From Candidatus Desulfarcum epimagneticum (lineage in GTDB: Bacteria > Desulfobacterota > Desulfobacteria > Desulfobacterales > CR-1), in assembly GCA_900659855.1 (NCBI GenBank), contig CAACVI010000001.1:301179-365178 (forward strand): a DNA stretch of 64,000 nt. Reading direction: 5' to 3'. Below, in pieces: positions 16,224-24,865 of the stretch. A model generated the notes under the pieces. It had not been told where the DNA came from. It was given only the letters and a program-made list of their open reading frames with translations, and searched no databases. Within the stretch, counting starts at the first letter, position 1. Each line of letters begins with the position of its first letter. A program made the translations under genes and the position numbers.

Positions 16224-16258
16224 AAACGTCGATTTCCAGTGAAATCGGCGTTTTTTTA
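16224..16258 (+). terminator. Terminator after tRNA-Pro
   Basis: AACGTCGATTTC and GAAATCGGCGTT form a 12-bp stem (one G-T pair) around a 4-base loop and are followed by TTTTTTTA. It lies 20 bases downstream of the tRNA 3' end. The A-run before the stem could also let it act on the minus strand. Confidence 0.9.
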
Positions 16259-16329
16259 TTCTTTTTGTAAAAAACGCGGGGAATGAAATGGTAAAAACGC
16301 GGACGTTGAATTTCAAAAAACGCGGCTTT

Positions 16330-16941
16330 TTACGGGGCCGCCAGGTATTTTGACACCGCGCGCTCCAGGTCCCGCATTCGCCCGGAATAAAAATGGTCGG
16401 CCCCTTCGATGATTTTCAGCTCGGCCGGGCTGTTCCATCTCTCAAGCATGTCGCGGATCAGACCGGGAGGGGCGATTTCGTCCTCGCTTCCGGAGATCAC
16501 GAGGCCCAGGCCGGGCAGGGAGGAAACGCCGTCAAAGTCCATCATGGCGACCGGGGGCGATATCATGATCATATCAGAGAAAGAGGCGCCGTTTGAGGCC
16601 GCCATGGCGTTGACCCAGGCGCCGAAGGAATACCCGGCCGCCGTGATATGGGTGAATCCGGCGCTTAAAAGACAGTCCTGGGCCGCCCGGACATCGTTTT
16701 GCTCTCCCTTTCCTTCGTCATAAGTCCCCTGGCTGGCGCCCACCCCCCTGAAATTGAATCTCAAGGTCCCGCGGCCGTTTTCATAAAAGGCGTCGCGGGC
16801 GGCCTCTACGACCGGGTTGCGCATCTCCCCGCCGTAAAGGGGGTGGGGATGGGTCACGATGACGGCTTGGTCCCCGGGGCGTTTTTCGAAAAGCCCGGAT
16901 ATCTCAAGGGGGCCGGACAGGAATGTGATTTGTTTTTCCAT
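16330..16941 (-). CDS. Alpha/beta hydrolase
   Basis: A 203-residue cytoplasmic hydrolase of the short dienelactone-hydrolase-like/COG2945 kind. The nucleophile elbow is GYSFGAW (Ser), after FRGVGASQGTYDEGKGEQND, a typical oxyanion and strand region. The acid is in SGSEDEIAPP and the histidine in GADHFYSGRM. HPHPLYGGEMRNPV near the N-terminus is characteristic of this group. The substrate is unknown. It ends the same-strand block ilvE - UDP-glucose pyrophosphorylase-like - hydrolase. Confidence 0.85.
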   Translation of the reverse strand: MEKQITFLSGPLEISGLFEKRPGDQAVIVTHPHPLYGGEMRNPVVEAARDAFYENGRGTLRFNFRGVGASQGTYDEGKGEQNDVRAAQDCLLSAGFTHITAAGYSFGAWVNAMAASNGASFSDMIMISPPVAMMDFDGVSSLPGLGLVISGSEDEIAPPGLIRDMLERWNSPAELKIIEGADHFYSGRMRDLERAVSKYLAAP

Positions 16942-16971
16942 GATTTAAAAGCGTTTGTTTTTTAGGGGTTT

Positions 16972-18354
16972 TCAGTCAAACACGATCTCCCGGTCCGCCA
17001 CGACGCCCCGGACGGCCGCGGGTTTTCCAGATCGGTTTCGAATGGCCACATGGCCCTTGAGGGTCACGCCTTTTTCAAAAAAAACGTCCCCTTCGACTTC
17101 CAGGGACCGGCATGCCGCCAGGGAGGGGACCCCTTTGGAGAAGCGTTTTTCAAAGGAATCCAGGTTTCCGTAATGCCTGGGGTCCAGATTGATCTCGATG
17201 GGGCTGTTTTGGGCCCCGGGACTGGGAACCAGACCGTTTTTTTTGAAAAAAAACCGGTCCGAGCGAAGCGCCAGCAGATCCCCGCATGTTTTCACCGGGC
17301 GGAAACGGGACCGGGGAACACGCAGCGCCCGGGCCCCCTCAAAAAGGGAGATGGCCGAACCCGCGGCTGTTTCGATCTGGTGGACCGGCGGGCTGTCAGG
17401 ATCCTTTGGGCAGACCGGTTTGGGATTTAAAATCAGGGGAAGGCGGATCATTTTGTTTTTTTGAATGAATTCCCGCAAAAATTCCAGGTTGATCCACAGG
17501 TTGTTGGTGTTAAAAAACCGGTGCCGCTTGATATCGGAAAACCAGATTCGGTCCTGTTCCGGGACCTGGGACGATTCCCGGAGGATCAGCGCCCCGTTTG
17601 TATCCCGGGCGATATGCCCGCCCTTGGAATCCCGCCGGGTTCTTTCGGCCGCCTCCATCATAAACGGCAGGCTTTTTTCGGCGAAATAGCCCAGCAGGTC
17701 GGGGTCCAGGGAGGCCCCCACGTTGTCGGCGTTGGAGACAAAGGCGTAGGCGACTCCCTGTTTAAGCAAAGATTCCAGCATGCCCGACGAATAAAGGGCC
17801 ATGTAAAGGTCGCCGTGCCCCGGGGGGTTCCATTCCATCTCCGGATCCGCCTGCCACCGGGCCGGTTGGTGGTTTTCGGCGAGGATTTTGGGGAATTGGC
17901 GCTGGACAAACATTCCCGGGGGAGTCGGGGGATTCATCCGGGCCAGGGCCCGCCGGGTCTGCTCATGGGTGCGGAAGCTGTTCATGAGAACCAGCCGGGC
18001 CGGGTCTTTTTGGGCCCGGGCGATGATGATTTCAAGAAAGGAGCGGCCGTCTTTCACCGGGACCAGGGATTTGGGGCAGGAAAGCCCCATGCCGGTCCCA
18101 ATGCCCCCGTTTAATATGATGGCCGCGGATTTTTTGACGGCCCGCCTTCCCGAGTCCCGGAAGCCTTTGAGGTCTTCGGCGCGCGTGATCTCATGGGGCG
18201 GGACAGGGGAGATGTCCCTTTCCGGGATGAGCCCGGTCTCTCCCCGGGAAGCCTGCCGGTGGTAAAAGGCGAAGGACTCCCGGGCCGAGGCCGGAAGGCC
18301 CTTTTCCTTCATTTTTAAAAGACATAGATCCAGGGGGTCCGGGGAGCGCGGCAT
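16972..18354 (-). CDS. UTP-glucose-1-phosphate uridylyltransferase (UDPGP family)
   Basis: A 460-residue cytoplasmic nucleotidyltransferase of the eukaryotic-type UDPGP family, which makes UDP-glucose or UDP-HexNAc from UTP and the sugar 1-phosphate. The nucleotide-binding loop is AAIILNGGIGTGMG, followed by CPKSLVPV. FVSNADNVGASLDPDLLGYF and the later NTNNLWINL are also typical. The C-terminus has a left-handed beta-helix-like stretch (VEGDVFFEKGVTLKGHVAIR). The frame is open further upstream to 18582, but that part overlaps ilvE, so ATG 18354 is used. It lies 25 bases downstream of ilvE. Whether the sugar is glucose or N-acetylhexosamine cannot be decided. Confidence 0.82.
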   Translation of the reverse strand: MPRSPDPLDLCLLKMKEKGLPASARESFAFYHRQASRGETGLIPERDISPVPPHEITRAEDLKGFRDSGRRAVKKSAAIILNGGIGTGMGLSCPKSLVPVKDGRSFLEIIIARAQKDPARLVLMNSFRTHEQTRRALARMNPPTPPGMFVQRQFPKILAENHQPARWQADPEMEWNPPGHGDLYMALYSSGMLESLLKQGVAYAFVSNADNVGASLDPDLLGYFAEKSLPFMMEAAERTRRDSKGGHIARDTNGALILRESSQVPEQDRIWFSDIKRHRFFNTNNLWINLEFLREFIQKNKMIRLPLILNPKPVCPKDPDSPPVHQIETAAGSAISLFEGARALRVPRSRFRPVKTCGDLLALRSDRFFFKKNGLVPSPGAQNSPIEINLDPRHYGNLDSFEKRFSKGVPSLAACRSLEVEGDVFFEKGVTLKGHVAIRNRSGKPAAVRGVVADREIVFD

Positions 18355-18379
18355 AGGCGTTTTTTCCAGGAAAACCGGG

Positions 18380-19441
18380 TTAAACCGGCTCAATCCATCC
18401 CATGGGGTCTTCGGCCTTGCCGTACTGGATGTCCTGAATGGCGTCATACATTTTCCGGGCAAAGGGGCCCACTTTTCCATCCCCCACCAGCAGCTCTTTT
18501 TCTCCGAAGCCGATTTTGCCCACCGGGGAGATGACCGCCGCGGTTCCCGATCCGAAGATCTCGTTGAGTTTCCCCTCGTCATGGGCCTGGTCTATTTCAT
18601 CGATGCTGATTTTTCTTTCCGACACCTTAACGCCCCATTTTTTGGCCAGGGCGATGACCGAGTCCCGGGTGACGCCGTGAAGGATGCTTCCGCTCAGTTC
18701 GGGGGTGACCAGCTCGCCGTCCAGCACGAAAAAGATATTCATGGCGCCCACCTCCTCAATGTATTTTCTCTCGGCGCCGTCCAGCCACATGACCTGGGAA
18801 TATCCCTTTTCGTTGGCCTCCTTGGCGGCGTACAGGCTGGCCGCGTAGTTGCCGGGCGTCTTGGCCTCTCCCACGCCTCCCTTGGAGGCCCGCACATGGT
18901 TTCGGGTGACCCAGATGTTGATGGGGTTGAACCCTTCGGCGTAATAGGCGCCCACCGGGGAAAGAATGATAAAGAACCGGTAGGACCCGGAGGCCCGGAC
19001 CCCCAGGAAGGGGTCGGTGGCGATCATGGTGGGCCGGATATAAAGGGAGGTTCCCGGCGCCGACGGAACCCAGTCCCGCTCCACAGCCAGAAGCTGTTTG
19101 AGCGCGTCCATGGCGAGGCCTTCGTCGAATTCGGCCATGCACATGATCCGGCAGGAGCGGTTCATGCGCCTCATGTTGTCTTTTGGCCGGAAAAGCTGAA
19201 TGGCGCCGGATTCGGTCCGGTAGGCTTTGAGCCCCTCAAAGACCCCCTGGCCGTAATGGAGAATCATGGCCGCCGGGTCCATGTCCATGGGGCGATAGGG
19301 CTCAATGCGCGCGTCATGCCATCCCGCCTCCGGGGTATAATCCATGATGAACATATGGTCCGTGAACAGTTCGCCGAAGCCGAGCGTGCTTTCGTCCGGC
19401 TTGGGTTTCAATGGGTCGGCTTTTGTGATTTTGAATTCCAT
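18380..19441 (-). CDS. ilvE: Branched-chain amino acid aminotransferase
   Basis: A 353-residue PLP-dependent fold-type IV enzyme that interconverts Leu/Ile/Val and their 2-oxo acids with 2-oxoglutarate. Family features: LHYGQGVFEGLKAYR near the N-terminus, RMNRSCRIMCM, YIRPTMIA, the PLP lysine in EAKTPGNYAASL, QVMWLDGAERKYIEEVGAMN, and GSGTAAVISPVG near the C-terminus. This is the larger BCAT subgroup (ilvE type II). ATG 19441 has GGGAGA 5 bases upstream; the open frame reaching 19480 is not needed. It is the first gene of a three-gene minus-strand run. Confidence 0.95.
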   Translation of the reverse strand: MEFKITKADPLKPKPDESTLGFGELFTDHMFIMDYTPEAGWHDARIEPYRPMDMDPAAMILHYGQGVFEGLKAYRTESGAIQLFRPKDNMRRMNRSCRIMCMAEFDEGLAMDALKQLLAVERDWVPSAPGTSLYIRPTMIATDPFLGVRASGSYRFFIILSPVGAYYAEGFNPINIWVTRNHVRASKGGVGEAKTPGNYAASLYAAKEANEKGYSQVMWLDGAERKYIEEVGAMNIFFVLDGELVTPELSGSILHGVTRDSVIALAKKWGVKVSERKISIDEIDQAHDEGKLNEIFGSGTAAVISPVGKIGFGEKELLVGDGKVGPFARKMYDAIQDIQYGKAEDPMGWIEPV

Positions 19442-19668
19442 GTTTTCTCCCGATTTTTTTGTCTTGTCCAGCTTTTGCAATCGTATGAGGTCTGAATGGG
19501 GGGGGCTATATCATATTTTTCGGCCAAAGGCAAACGGTTGATGGGATTTAAAGCGCCTTAAATTTTGGGGAGCGGGATTCCCCGGTTGACTTTCATCCGC
19601 CTCTATAATAGGATCGGGGGCGCGTTAAAGACGCGTTGAAAAAAACGCCAAAGGAGAAGAGAGGCGCG

Positions 19669-20511
19669 ATGAAATGGATCAAAGCCGTCTGGCTGCCGGC
19701 GCTGGCGGTTTTCTGGGCCGCGGCGGCGTTTGGGGCGCAAAAGGGACCGGCCGAAACCTCGGCGGCGCCCCTTGTGAGGGAATACATTGAAATCTCCGGG
19801 GCCGGCGAGACGCTGAGGTCGTTTTCCGGCCAGCTTGATGATATGTTTGAACGCAAAAGGCGGGTCTCCCAAAACCGGGAAGAAACAGATGAGATCGCAA
19901 AACTGTTCGAGGGCCTGTTCACACAAAAGAAGCTGACGGACGAGATGTCCCGTCATCTTCTGGAGACTGTGAATCAAAAGGACCTGGAGTTTTTTTTAAA
20001 ATGGCTCAAAGGCCCCCTGGCTCAAAAAGCCCTGGAGGGAAAAAGAAAGGCCCTGGACAAAGGGGCGCTTCCTCCCCTTTCCCCGGGTCGTCTTTCCCTC
20101 CTCAAGGATCTGGAAAAGGCCCTTGGAGAGGTGGATTTCGCTGTGGGGGCCGCCTCTGAGATATTCAGGGGCATGATGTCGGCGTTCAACAGCGGCCTTC
20201 CGGAAAAACGCCGGGCGTCCCGGGCCGAAATCGACCTTCGCGTGGAAAACCTTCGGTCCATGCTCAGGGAAAACATGGAGCGCGGCGTCATGGACGAGAT
20301 GGCCCGCCGGCTCCGGAACATGACGGACCAGGAGCTTTTGGAATACACGGTGTTTTACAAAAGCGACATTGGAAAAAAAGAGACCCGGGCCCGGCTGGGC
20401 GGGATTTCCCATGTCCTGAAAAAAGGCTTCGCGGATATGGAGAAAAGAATGGTCGTCTATTTGAATGAGCCCCGAAGCCGGGAGCGGGACGGCGGCCAAA
20501 AAAAGAATTGA
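19669..20511 (+). CDS. Secreted protein of unknown function
   Basis: A 280-residue protein with an N-terminal signal peptide (MKWIKAVWLPALAVFWAAAA, cleavage near FGA). The mature part is charged and helical (two similar-looking halves around residues 40-130 and 150-270), rich in Lys/Arg/Glu, with phrases such as EEMARRLRNMTDQELLEYTV-like helices that recall DUF2059-type periplasmic proteins. AGGAGAAGAGAGG precedes ATG 19669; the TTG at 19636 is disregarded. It is first in a plus-strand run toward the two sugar-related genes. I cannot name a function. Confidence 0.65.
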   Translation: MKWIKAVWLPALAVFWAAAAFGAQKGPAETSAAPLVREYIEISGAGETLRSFSGQLDDMFERKRRVSQNREETDEIAKLFEGLFTQKKLTDEMSRHLLETVNQKDLEFFLKWLKGPLAQKALEGKRKALDKGALPPLSPGRLSLLKDLEKALGEVDFAVGAASEIFRGMMSAFNSGLPEKRRASRAEIDLRVENLRSMLRENMERGVMDEMARRLRNMTDQELLEYTVFYKSDIGKKETRARLGGISHVLKKGFADMEKRMVVYLNEPRSRERDGGQKKN

Positions 20512-20514
20512 AGC

Positions 20515-21633
20515 ATGGATATGAAAACGGTCGTTTCCAGTGAAAAAAACGCCGCCTCCCTGGATATCGGGGCGGTGTGCGAAAGAATATTGAAAACCCA
20601 GAAAGAAAGCGGGGAAATTCCCTGGCACGACGGGGGCAAAACCGACCCGTGGGACCATGTGGAGTCCGCCATGGGTCTTTGCGTGGGGGGGCGCTTCGGC
20701 GCGGCGCGGCGGGCCTTTGAATGGATGGCGGCCCGGCAGCTCGAAGACGGAAGCTGGCATTCATCGTGGCGCGACGGCGATCCGGAGGACCGGACCCGGG
20801 ACGCCAACATGTCCTCCTACATCGCCGCGGGCGCGCTGCATTACCATCTCGTCACCGGGGACATGGACTTTTTAAGGGACATGTGGGAAACCGTTCGCGC
20901 GGCCATTGAGTTCGCCCTGGGGCTCCAGGGGGAGGAGGGGCAGATTTTCTGGGCCGTGAGTCCCGAGGGAAAAGTGGACCGCATGTCCCTTCTCACCGGC
21001 TCATCCAGCGTTTTTTTCAGCGTCAAGTGCGCGCTTGAGATCGCCCGCCGCCTGGGCCGCGACATGGCGCCGTGGAGGCGGGCTCTGAAAAGACTCAAAG
21101 AGGCCATCAACGACAAACCCCATCTTTTCAACGCCGCCAAGTCCCGGCACTCCATGGACTGGTTTTACCCGGCGCTGTCCGGGGCCGTGACCGGGGCCGC
21201 CGCTGAAAAAAGAATCGACAGGCGATGGAAAAAATACATGGTGGACGGCCAGGGAGCGCTGTGCGTGTCTGACGAGCCCTGGGTCACCATGGCCGAGACA
21301 TCGGAGCTGGCCCTGACCCTGGCGGCCATGGGAAACCGGGGCCAGGCCGGGATCGTGTTTGACTGGATTTCGGGCAAGGTGTTTGAAGACGGGTCGTTCT
21401 GGTGCGGGCACACGTATCCGGACATGACGGTGTGGCCCGAGGAGAAGATGACCTGGACCAACGGCGTGGCGCTCATCGCCGCCGACGCGATTTTTCATTT
21501 GACGCCGGCGTTTTGCCTTTTTTATCATTCCTCATGGGATGAGGATGATTTTTCGTTCAAAGGGTCGGGCGCGCCGCGCCCCGGACGGCCCATCGCCATT
21601 CACCTTCCGGAGAAGGGGGGCGTTTCGTCTTGA
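20515..21633 (+). CDS. Six-hairpin (alpha/alpha) glycosidase-like protein
   Basis: A 372-residue protein with repeated helical hairpins and aromatic/acidic pairs typical of (alpha/alpha)6 or prenyltransferase-like toroids: EIPWHDGGKTDPWDHVESAM, LEDGSWHSSWRDG, NMSSYIAAGALHYHL, SRHSMDWFYPALSG, and FEDGSFWCGHTYPDMTVWPE. No signal peptide. The acids that would be catalytic are not identified with certainty. It follows the previous stop by 3 bases and its own stop overlaps the next gene's start, so the three form an operon. A role in polysaccharide or glycolipid processing is inferred from the acyltransferase neighbour. ATG 20521 is an alternative start. Confidence 0.62.
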   Translation: MDMKTVVSSEKNAASLDIGAVCERILKTQKESGEIPWHDGGKTDPWDHVESAMGLCVGGRFGAARRAFEWMAARQLEDGSWHSSWRDGDPEDRTRDANMSSYIAAGALHYHLVTGDMDFLRDMWETVRAAIEFALGLQGEEGQIFWAVSPEGKVDRMSLLTGSSSVFFSVKCALEIARRLGRDMAPWRRALKRLKEAINDKPHLFNAAKSRHSMDWFYPALSGAVTGAAAEKRIDRRWKKYMVDGQGALCVSDEPWVTMAETSELALTLAAMGNRGQAGIVFDWISGKVFEDGSFWCGHTYPDMTVWPEEKMTWTNGVALIAADAIFHLTPAFCLFYHSSWDEDDFSFKGSGAPRPGRPIAIHLPEKGGVSS

Positions 21634-22349
21634 TCCGGGATCACCGTCCGTACTGGATGAAAAAAGCGCATCTGACGTTTCAGTCTTTTTATGTCCGGCG
21701 GTTTTTAAAGCCCCAGTTCGAATCCTTAGGCCCCGGCTTCACATTCATGAAGCCCTGGCATGTGCGTCTTTTCGGCGCCCCCATTGAGATGGGCGCCTGC
21801 GCCAATGTCATCGCCACCCCCGACCAGAAGGTCCGGCTTTCCGTGTGGCCGGAAAAAAAGGGAATGGGCGGGATCAGGATCGGGGATTACTGCCTGATCT
21901 GCCCCGGCGTCCGGATCGGATCGGCCATGGAGATCGTGATCGGGGACAACTGCATGATCGCGGGAAACGCCTACATCGCGGATTCGGACTGGCATGATAT
22001 CCACAACCGGATTTCCGCCGGGCGTCCCCGGCCCGTGGACATCGGGGACAACGTCTGGATCGGCGACGGCGCCATTGTCTGCAAGGGCGTGTCCATCGGC
22101 GCCAACAGCGTGATCGGGGCCGGATCAGTGGTGACCCATTCCGTTCCCCCCAACGCCGTGGCGGCGGGCAACCCCGCCAAAGTGGTGAGAAAATTTGATC
22201 CAAACGCCCGGTTTTTAAAAAGAGACGCCTGGTTTTCCGACCCCTTCGGGCTGGAGACGGAAATCGACCGGCTTGATCGGGAGATGCTCAAAGAAAACAC
22301 GTTTTTCGGCTGGCTCAGCCATATTTTGTTTCCCCAAAAAGGAGATTAA
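21630..22349 (+). CDS. Hexapeptide-repeat acyltransferase
   Basis: A 239-residue protein. From about residue 85 it shows left-handed beta-helix hexapeptide repeats (IRIGDYCLICPGVRIGSAME, then IVIGDNCMIAGNAYIADSDW, with H in DWHDIHNR) and ends the coil with VDIGDNVWIGDGAIV, GVSIGANSVIGAGSVVT and NAVAAGNPAKVVRKF. These are signatures of maltose/galactoside O-acetyltransferase-like enzymes (acetyl-CoA donor). The TTG start at 21630 overlaps the TGA of the preceding gene (TTGA); ATG 21657 is an alternative. The acceptor is probably a sugar of the envelope. Confidence 0.82.
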   Translation: MIRDHRPYWMKKAHLTFQSFYVRRFLKPQFESLGPGFTFMKPWHVRLFGAPIEMGACANVIATPDQKVRLSVWPEKKGMGGIRIGDYCLICPGVRIGSAMEIVIGDNCMIAGNAYIADSDWHDIHNRISAGRPRPVDIGDNVWIGDGAIVCKGVSIGANSVIGAGSVVTHSVPPNAVAAGNPAKVVRKFDPNARFLKRDAWFSDPFGLETEIDRLDREMLKENTFFGWLSHILFPQKGD

Positions 22350-22369
22350 CATCCATAAGGAGTTTTGAC

Positions 22370-23206
22370 ATGATGCGCGCAACCACCAGCGGAACACAAA
22401 AAAGTCGTTTTTTATTTTCGTCGCCGGTCCTTTGCCTGGTCCTTGCGGCGCTGACCCCGGCGCTTTTTTTATGCGCGGGCGGTTGCGGCGCCGTCCGATC
22501 CTCGGCCTCGTCCATGTCGGGGAGTTCGTGGCCCGGTCCTTCGGAGCCGGCCCCGCCCAAACCCCAGAAGCCCTATGTGGTCATGGGCAAAGAATACCGG
22601 CCCATTCCCCTTGAGGACGCCGCCGGCTTCAGGCAGCAGGGCCTGGCCTCATGGTATGGCGAGGATTTTCACGGGCGAAAAACCGCCAACGGCGAAATAT
22701 ACAACATGCACGCCATGACCGCCGCCCACAAAACCCTGCCCCTGGGCGCCCACATTCGGGTGAAAAATCTCAAAAACAACCGCAAGGTGGAGGTCCGGGT
22801 CAATGACCGGGGGCCCTTTGTCCGGGGAAGAATCGTGGATTTGTCTTACCGGGCCGCCAAAAAGCTCGACATGGTCGATTCGGGAACGGCGCCGGTGGAG
22901 GTCGTGGCGCTGGGCTTTCCGACCCGGGGCCCCGGCGCCAGGCCTTATTACAGCCGTCCGAAAAGTTACCAGGTTGGGGATTTCACCATCCAGGTGGGGG
23001 CGTTCAGGGAAAAGGAAAACGCCGAAAGGCTGCTTCAAATACTGGACAAAACCTACAACAACGCCCACGTGTCCGATTTCAACGACGGCAAAGATTTGCT
23101 TTACCGGGTCCGGGTGGGCAAATGCTCCACCCTGGAAAAGGCCAAGGAGTATGAAAGCGTCATGATCGAAAAGGGCTTCAAGGGCGCCTTTGTGGTGGCG
23201 GAGTAA
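22370..23206 (+). CDS. rlpA: RlpA-like lytic transglycosylase, lipoprotein, with SPOR domain
   Basis: A 278-residue envelope protein. The N-terminal signal ends in a lipobox-like FLCAGGC, then a Ser/Pro linker. The double-psi beta-barrel domain (about 82-180) contains GLASWYGEDFHGRKTANGE, TLPLGAHIRVKNL and VRVNDRGPF, with the catalytic Asp of RlpA in NDRGP. The C-terminal SPOR domain (about 200-275; FTIQVGAFREKENAERLL) binds denuded septal glycan. AAGGAG precedes ATG 22370. It follows the acyltransferase by 20 bases. Confidence 0.9.
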   Translation: MMRATTSGTQKSRFLFSSPVLCLVLAALTPALFLCAGGCGAVRSSASSMSGSSWPGPSEPAPPKPQKPYVVMGKEYRPIPLEDAAGFRQQGLASWYGEDFHGRKTANGEIYNMHAMTAAHKTLPLGAHIRVKNLKNNRKVEVRVNDRGPFVRGRIVDLSYRAAKKLDMVDSGTAPVEVVALGFPTRGPGARPYYSRPKSYQVGDFTIQVGAFREKENAERLLQILDKTYNNAHVSDFNDGKDLLYRVRVGKCSTLEKAKEYESVMIEKGFKGAFVVAE

Positions 23207-23251
23207 AACAATAAGAGACTGACTGTTTACGGGAAAAGGCGGGGCGGGCAT

Positions 23252-23812
23252 ATGCTTAAAAAAGTGGTTTTTCTCGACAGAGACGGGGTCATCAACCAGG
23301 ATTCGGCGGATTACATCAAGAGCCGGGAGGAGTTTAAATGGATTCCCGGCAGCCTTGAGGCCATCCGGATTCTAACCGCCGAAGGGTTTTCGGTCATCCT
23401 CATCACCAATCAGTCAGTGATCGGCCGAAAGATGGTCACCGCGCCCGGTCTGGACGCCATTCACGCCATGCTCGTTCAAAAGGTGGAGTCGGCGGGCGGA
23501 AAAATTCTGGATATTTTTTTCTGCCCCCACACCGATGAGGACCGTTGCGCCTGCCGAAAGCCCAGGCCGGGCCTGATCCACATGGCCCAAAAGGCCCATG
23601 ACATCGATTTAAAATCCGCCGTGATGGTGGGCGACAGCGTCAAAGACATCGAGTGCGCCCAAAACGCCGGATGCTTTCAATCCATCCTGGTGAGAACCGG
23701 CTCGGGAAAGGAATCGGAAAAGATTCTCAAAGCCCGCAAAATCGAGCCCGATCATGTGGCCGACGATCTTTACGGGGCCGCGGGACACATCGCCTTCGGG
23801 ATTTCTTTTTGA
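23252..23812 (+). CDS. gmhB: D-glycero-D-manno-heptose 1,7-bisphosphate 7-phosphatase
   Basis: A 186-residue HAD-superfamily phosphatase of LPS-heptose synthesis. HAD motif I is FLDRDGVINQD, motif II is ITNQS, the GmhB Cys/His zinc loop is FFCPHTDEDRCACRKPRPG, and motif IV is VMVGDSVKDIECA. Length fits the family. It supports the idea that the organism has an LPS outer membrane. It closes the plus-strand block and converges with amrS. Confidence 0.9.
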   Translation: MLKKVVFLDRDGVINQDSADYIKSREEFKWIPGSLEAIRILTAEGFSVILITNQSVIGRKMVTAPGLDAIHAMLVQKVESAGGKILDIFFCPHTDEDRCACRKPRPGLIHMAQKAHDIDLKSAVMVGDSVKDIECAQNAGCFQSILVRTGSGKESEKILKARKIEPDHVADDLYGAAGHIAFGISF

Positions 23813-23846
23813 CCCGGATTTTTTTTAAAGCCTGATCCCATTTTTT

Positions 23847-24851
23847 TTAAAGTCCGACCCCGTGGATTTCGGCCCCGCAGCCGCGGCAGCGTCCGTTTTC
23901 AATGAAATATCCGGAGATGGAAAACCCGACCCTTTCCATCACGACTTTTTGACATTGGTGGCAAAAGGAGTTTTCCATGCCCGTCCCGGGAAGGTTTCCG
24001 GCATAGACATATTTGAGCCCGGCGCCCATCCCCGCCTCCCGGGCCGCCATGACCGACCGGACCGGGGTCGGGGGGACGTCCGCCATCCGGTGGGCGGGAT
24101 GAAACCGGCTGACATGCCAGGGCGTTTCCTCCCCGAGTTCACGGGCGATGAAGGAGGCCAGGGAAAAAAGCTCCCCCGGGTCGTCGTTGAGCCCGGGCAC
24201 AACCAGGGTGGTGACCTCCACCCATATCCCCGATTCCTTCATGCGCCCAAGCGTTTCTTTCACCGGGGAAAGCCGGGCGCCGCAGACCTTCTGGTAAAAG
24301 GCGTCTGAAAAGGATTTCAAATCCACGTTGGCCCCGTGAAGATAAGGCCCGATCATGTCCAGCGCCTCCCGGGTCATGAACCCGTTTGTGACAAACACGT
24401 TCTTCAATCCCTTTTCAGAGGCCAGCCGGGCCGTTTCCAGGTTGAATTCGAAATTCAGCGTGGGCTCGGAATAGGTGTAAGACACGCTTCGGCAGCCGGC
24501 GTCAATGGCCGCCTCAGCCACATTCCCGGGCGTGAAAACAGGTCCGGCGCCGAAGCGTTTCGGCGCCCGGGCCAGATCGGCGTTCTGGCAGAAGTCGCAT
24601 GTGAAATTGCATCCCGGGGCGCCGATGGAATATGAGCGGCTGCCCGGGTGAAAATGAAACAGGGGCTTTTTCTCAATGGGGTCCACATGCCGGGCCGGGA
24701 TTTTTCCGTAAACCAGGGGCGTCAACACGCCTCCCCGGTTTTCCCGGACCCCGCAGATTCCCCGCCGGCCGTCTTTGATCCGGCATCGGTGGGCGCAAAG
24801 GCCGCATGCCGCCTCATGATTTTCAAGGGGTTTAAAGACAAGCGCTTTCAT
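23847..24851 (-). CDS. amrS: AmmeMemoRadiSam-type radical SAM enzyme
   Basis: A 334-residue radical SAM protein of the AmrS family. The core cysteines are in GCNFTCDFCQN (C-x3-C-x2-C), preceded by the family block KIPARHVDPIEKKPLFHFHP. An N-terminal extra Cys set (CGLCAHRCRIKDGRRGICGV) and a C-terminal pair (FCHQC, then CRGCGAEIHG) suggest auxiliary metal sites. FVTNGFMTREALDMIGPYLHGA is also characteristic. The Memo and AMMECR1 partners after which the system is named are not in this window. It is followed upstream by a methyltransferase on the same strand, 14 bases away. Confidence 0.9.
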   Translation of the reverse strand: MKALVFKPLENHEAACGLCAHRCRIKDGRRGICGVRENRGGVLTPLVYGKIPARHVDPIEKKPLFHFHPGSRSYSIGAPGCNFTCDFCQNADLARAPKRFGAGPVFTPGNVAEAAIDAGCRSVSYTYSEPTLNFEFNLETARLASEKGLKNVFVTNGFMTREALDMIGPYLHGANVDLKSFSDAFYQKVCGARLSPVKETLGRMKESGIWVEVTTLVVPGLNDDPGELFSLASFIARELGEETPWHVSRFHPAHRMADVPPTPVRSVMAAREAGMGAGLKYVYAGNLPGTGMENSFCHQCQKVVMERVGFSISGYFIENGRCRGCGAEIHGVGL

Positions 24852-24865
24852 CGGTCTTCCTTTTG

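Noticed and set aside
18355-18582. Upstream extension of the UDP-glucose pyrophosphorylase-like gene
   Set aside because: It overlaps ilvE in another frame and reads as low-quality sequence; ATG 18354 gives a normal protein.
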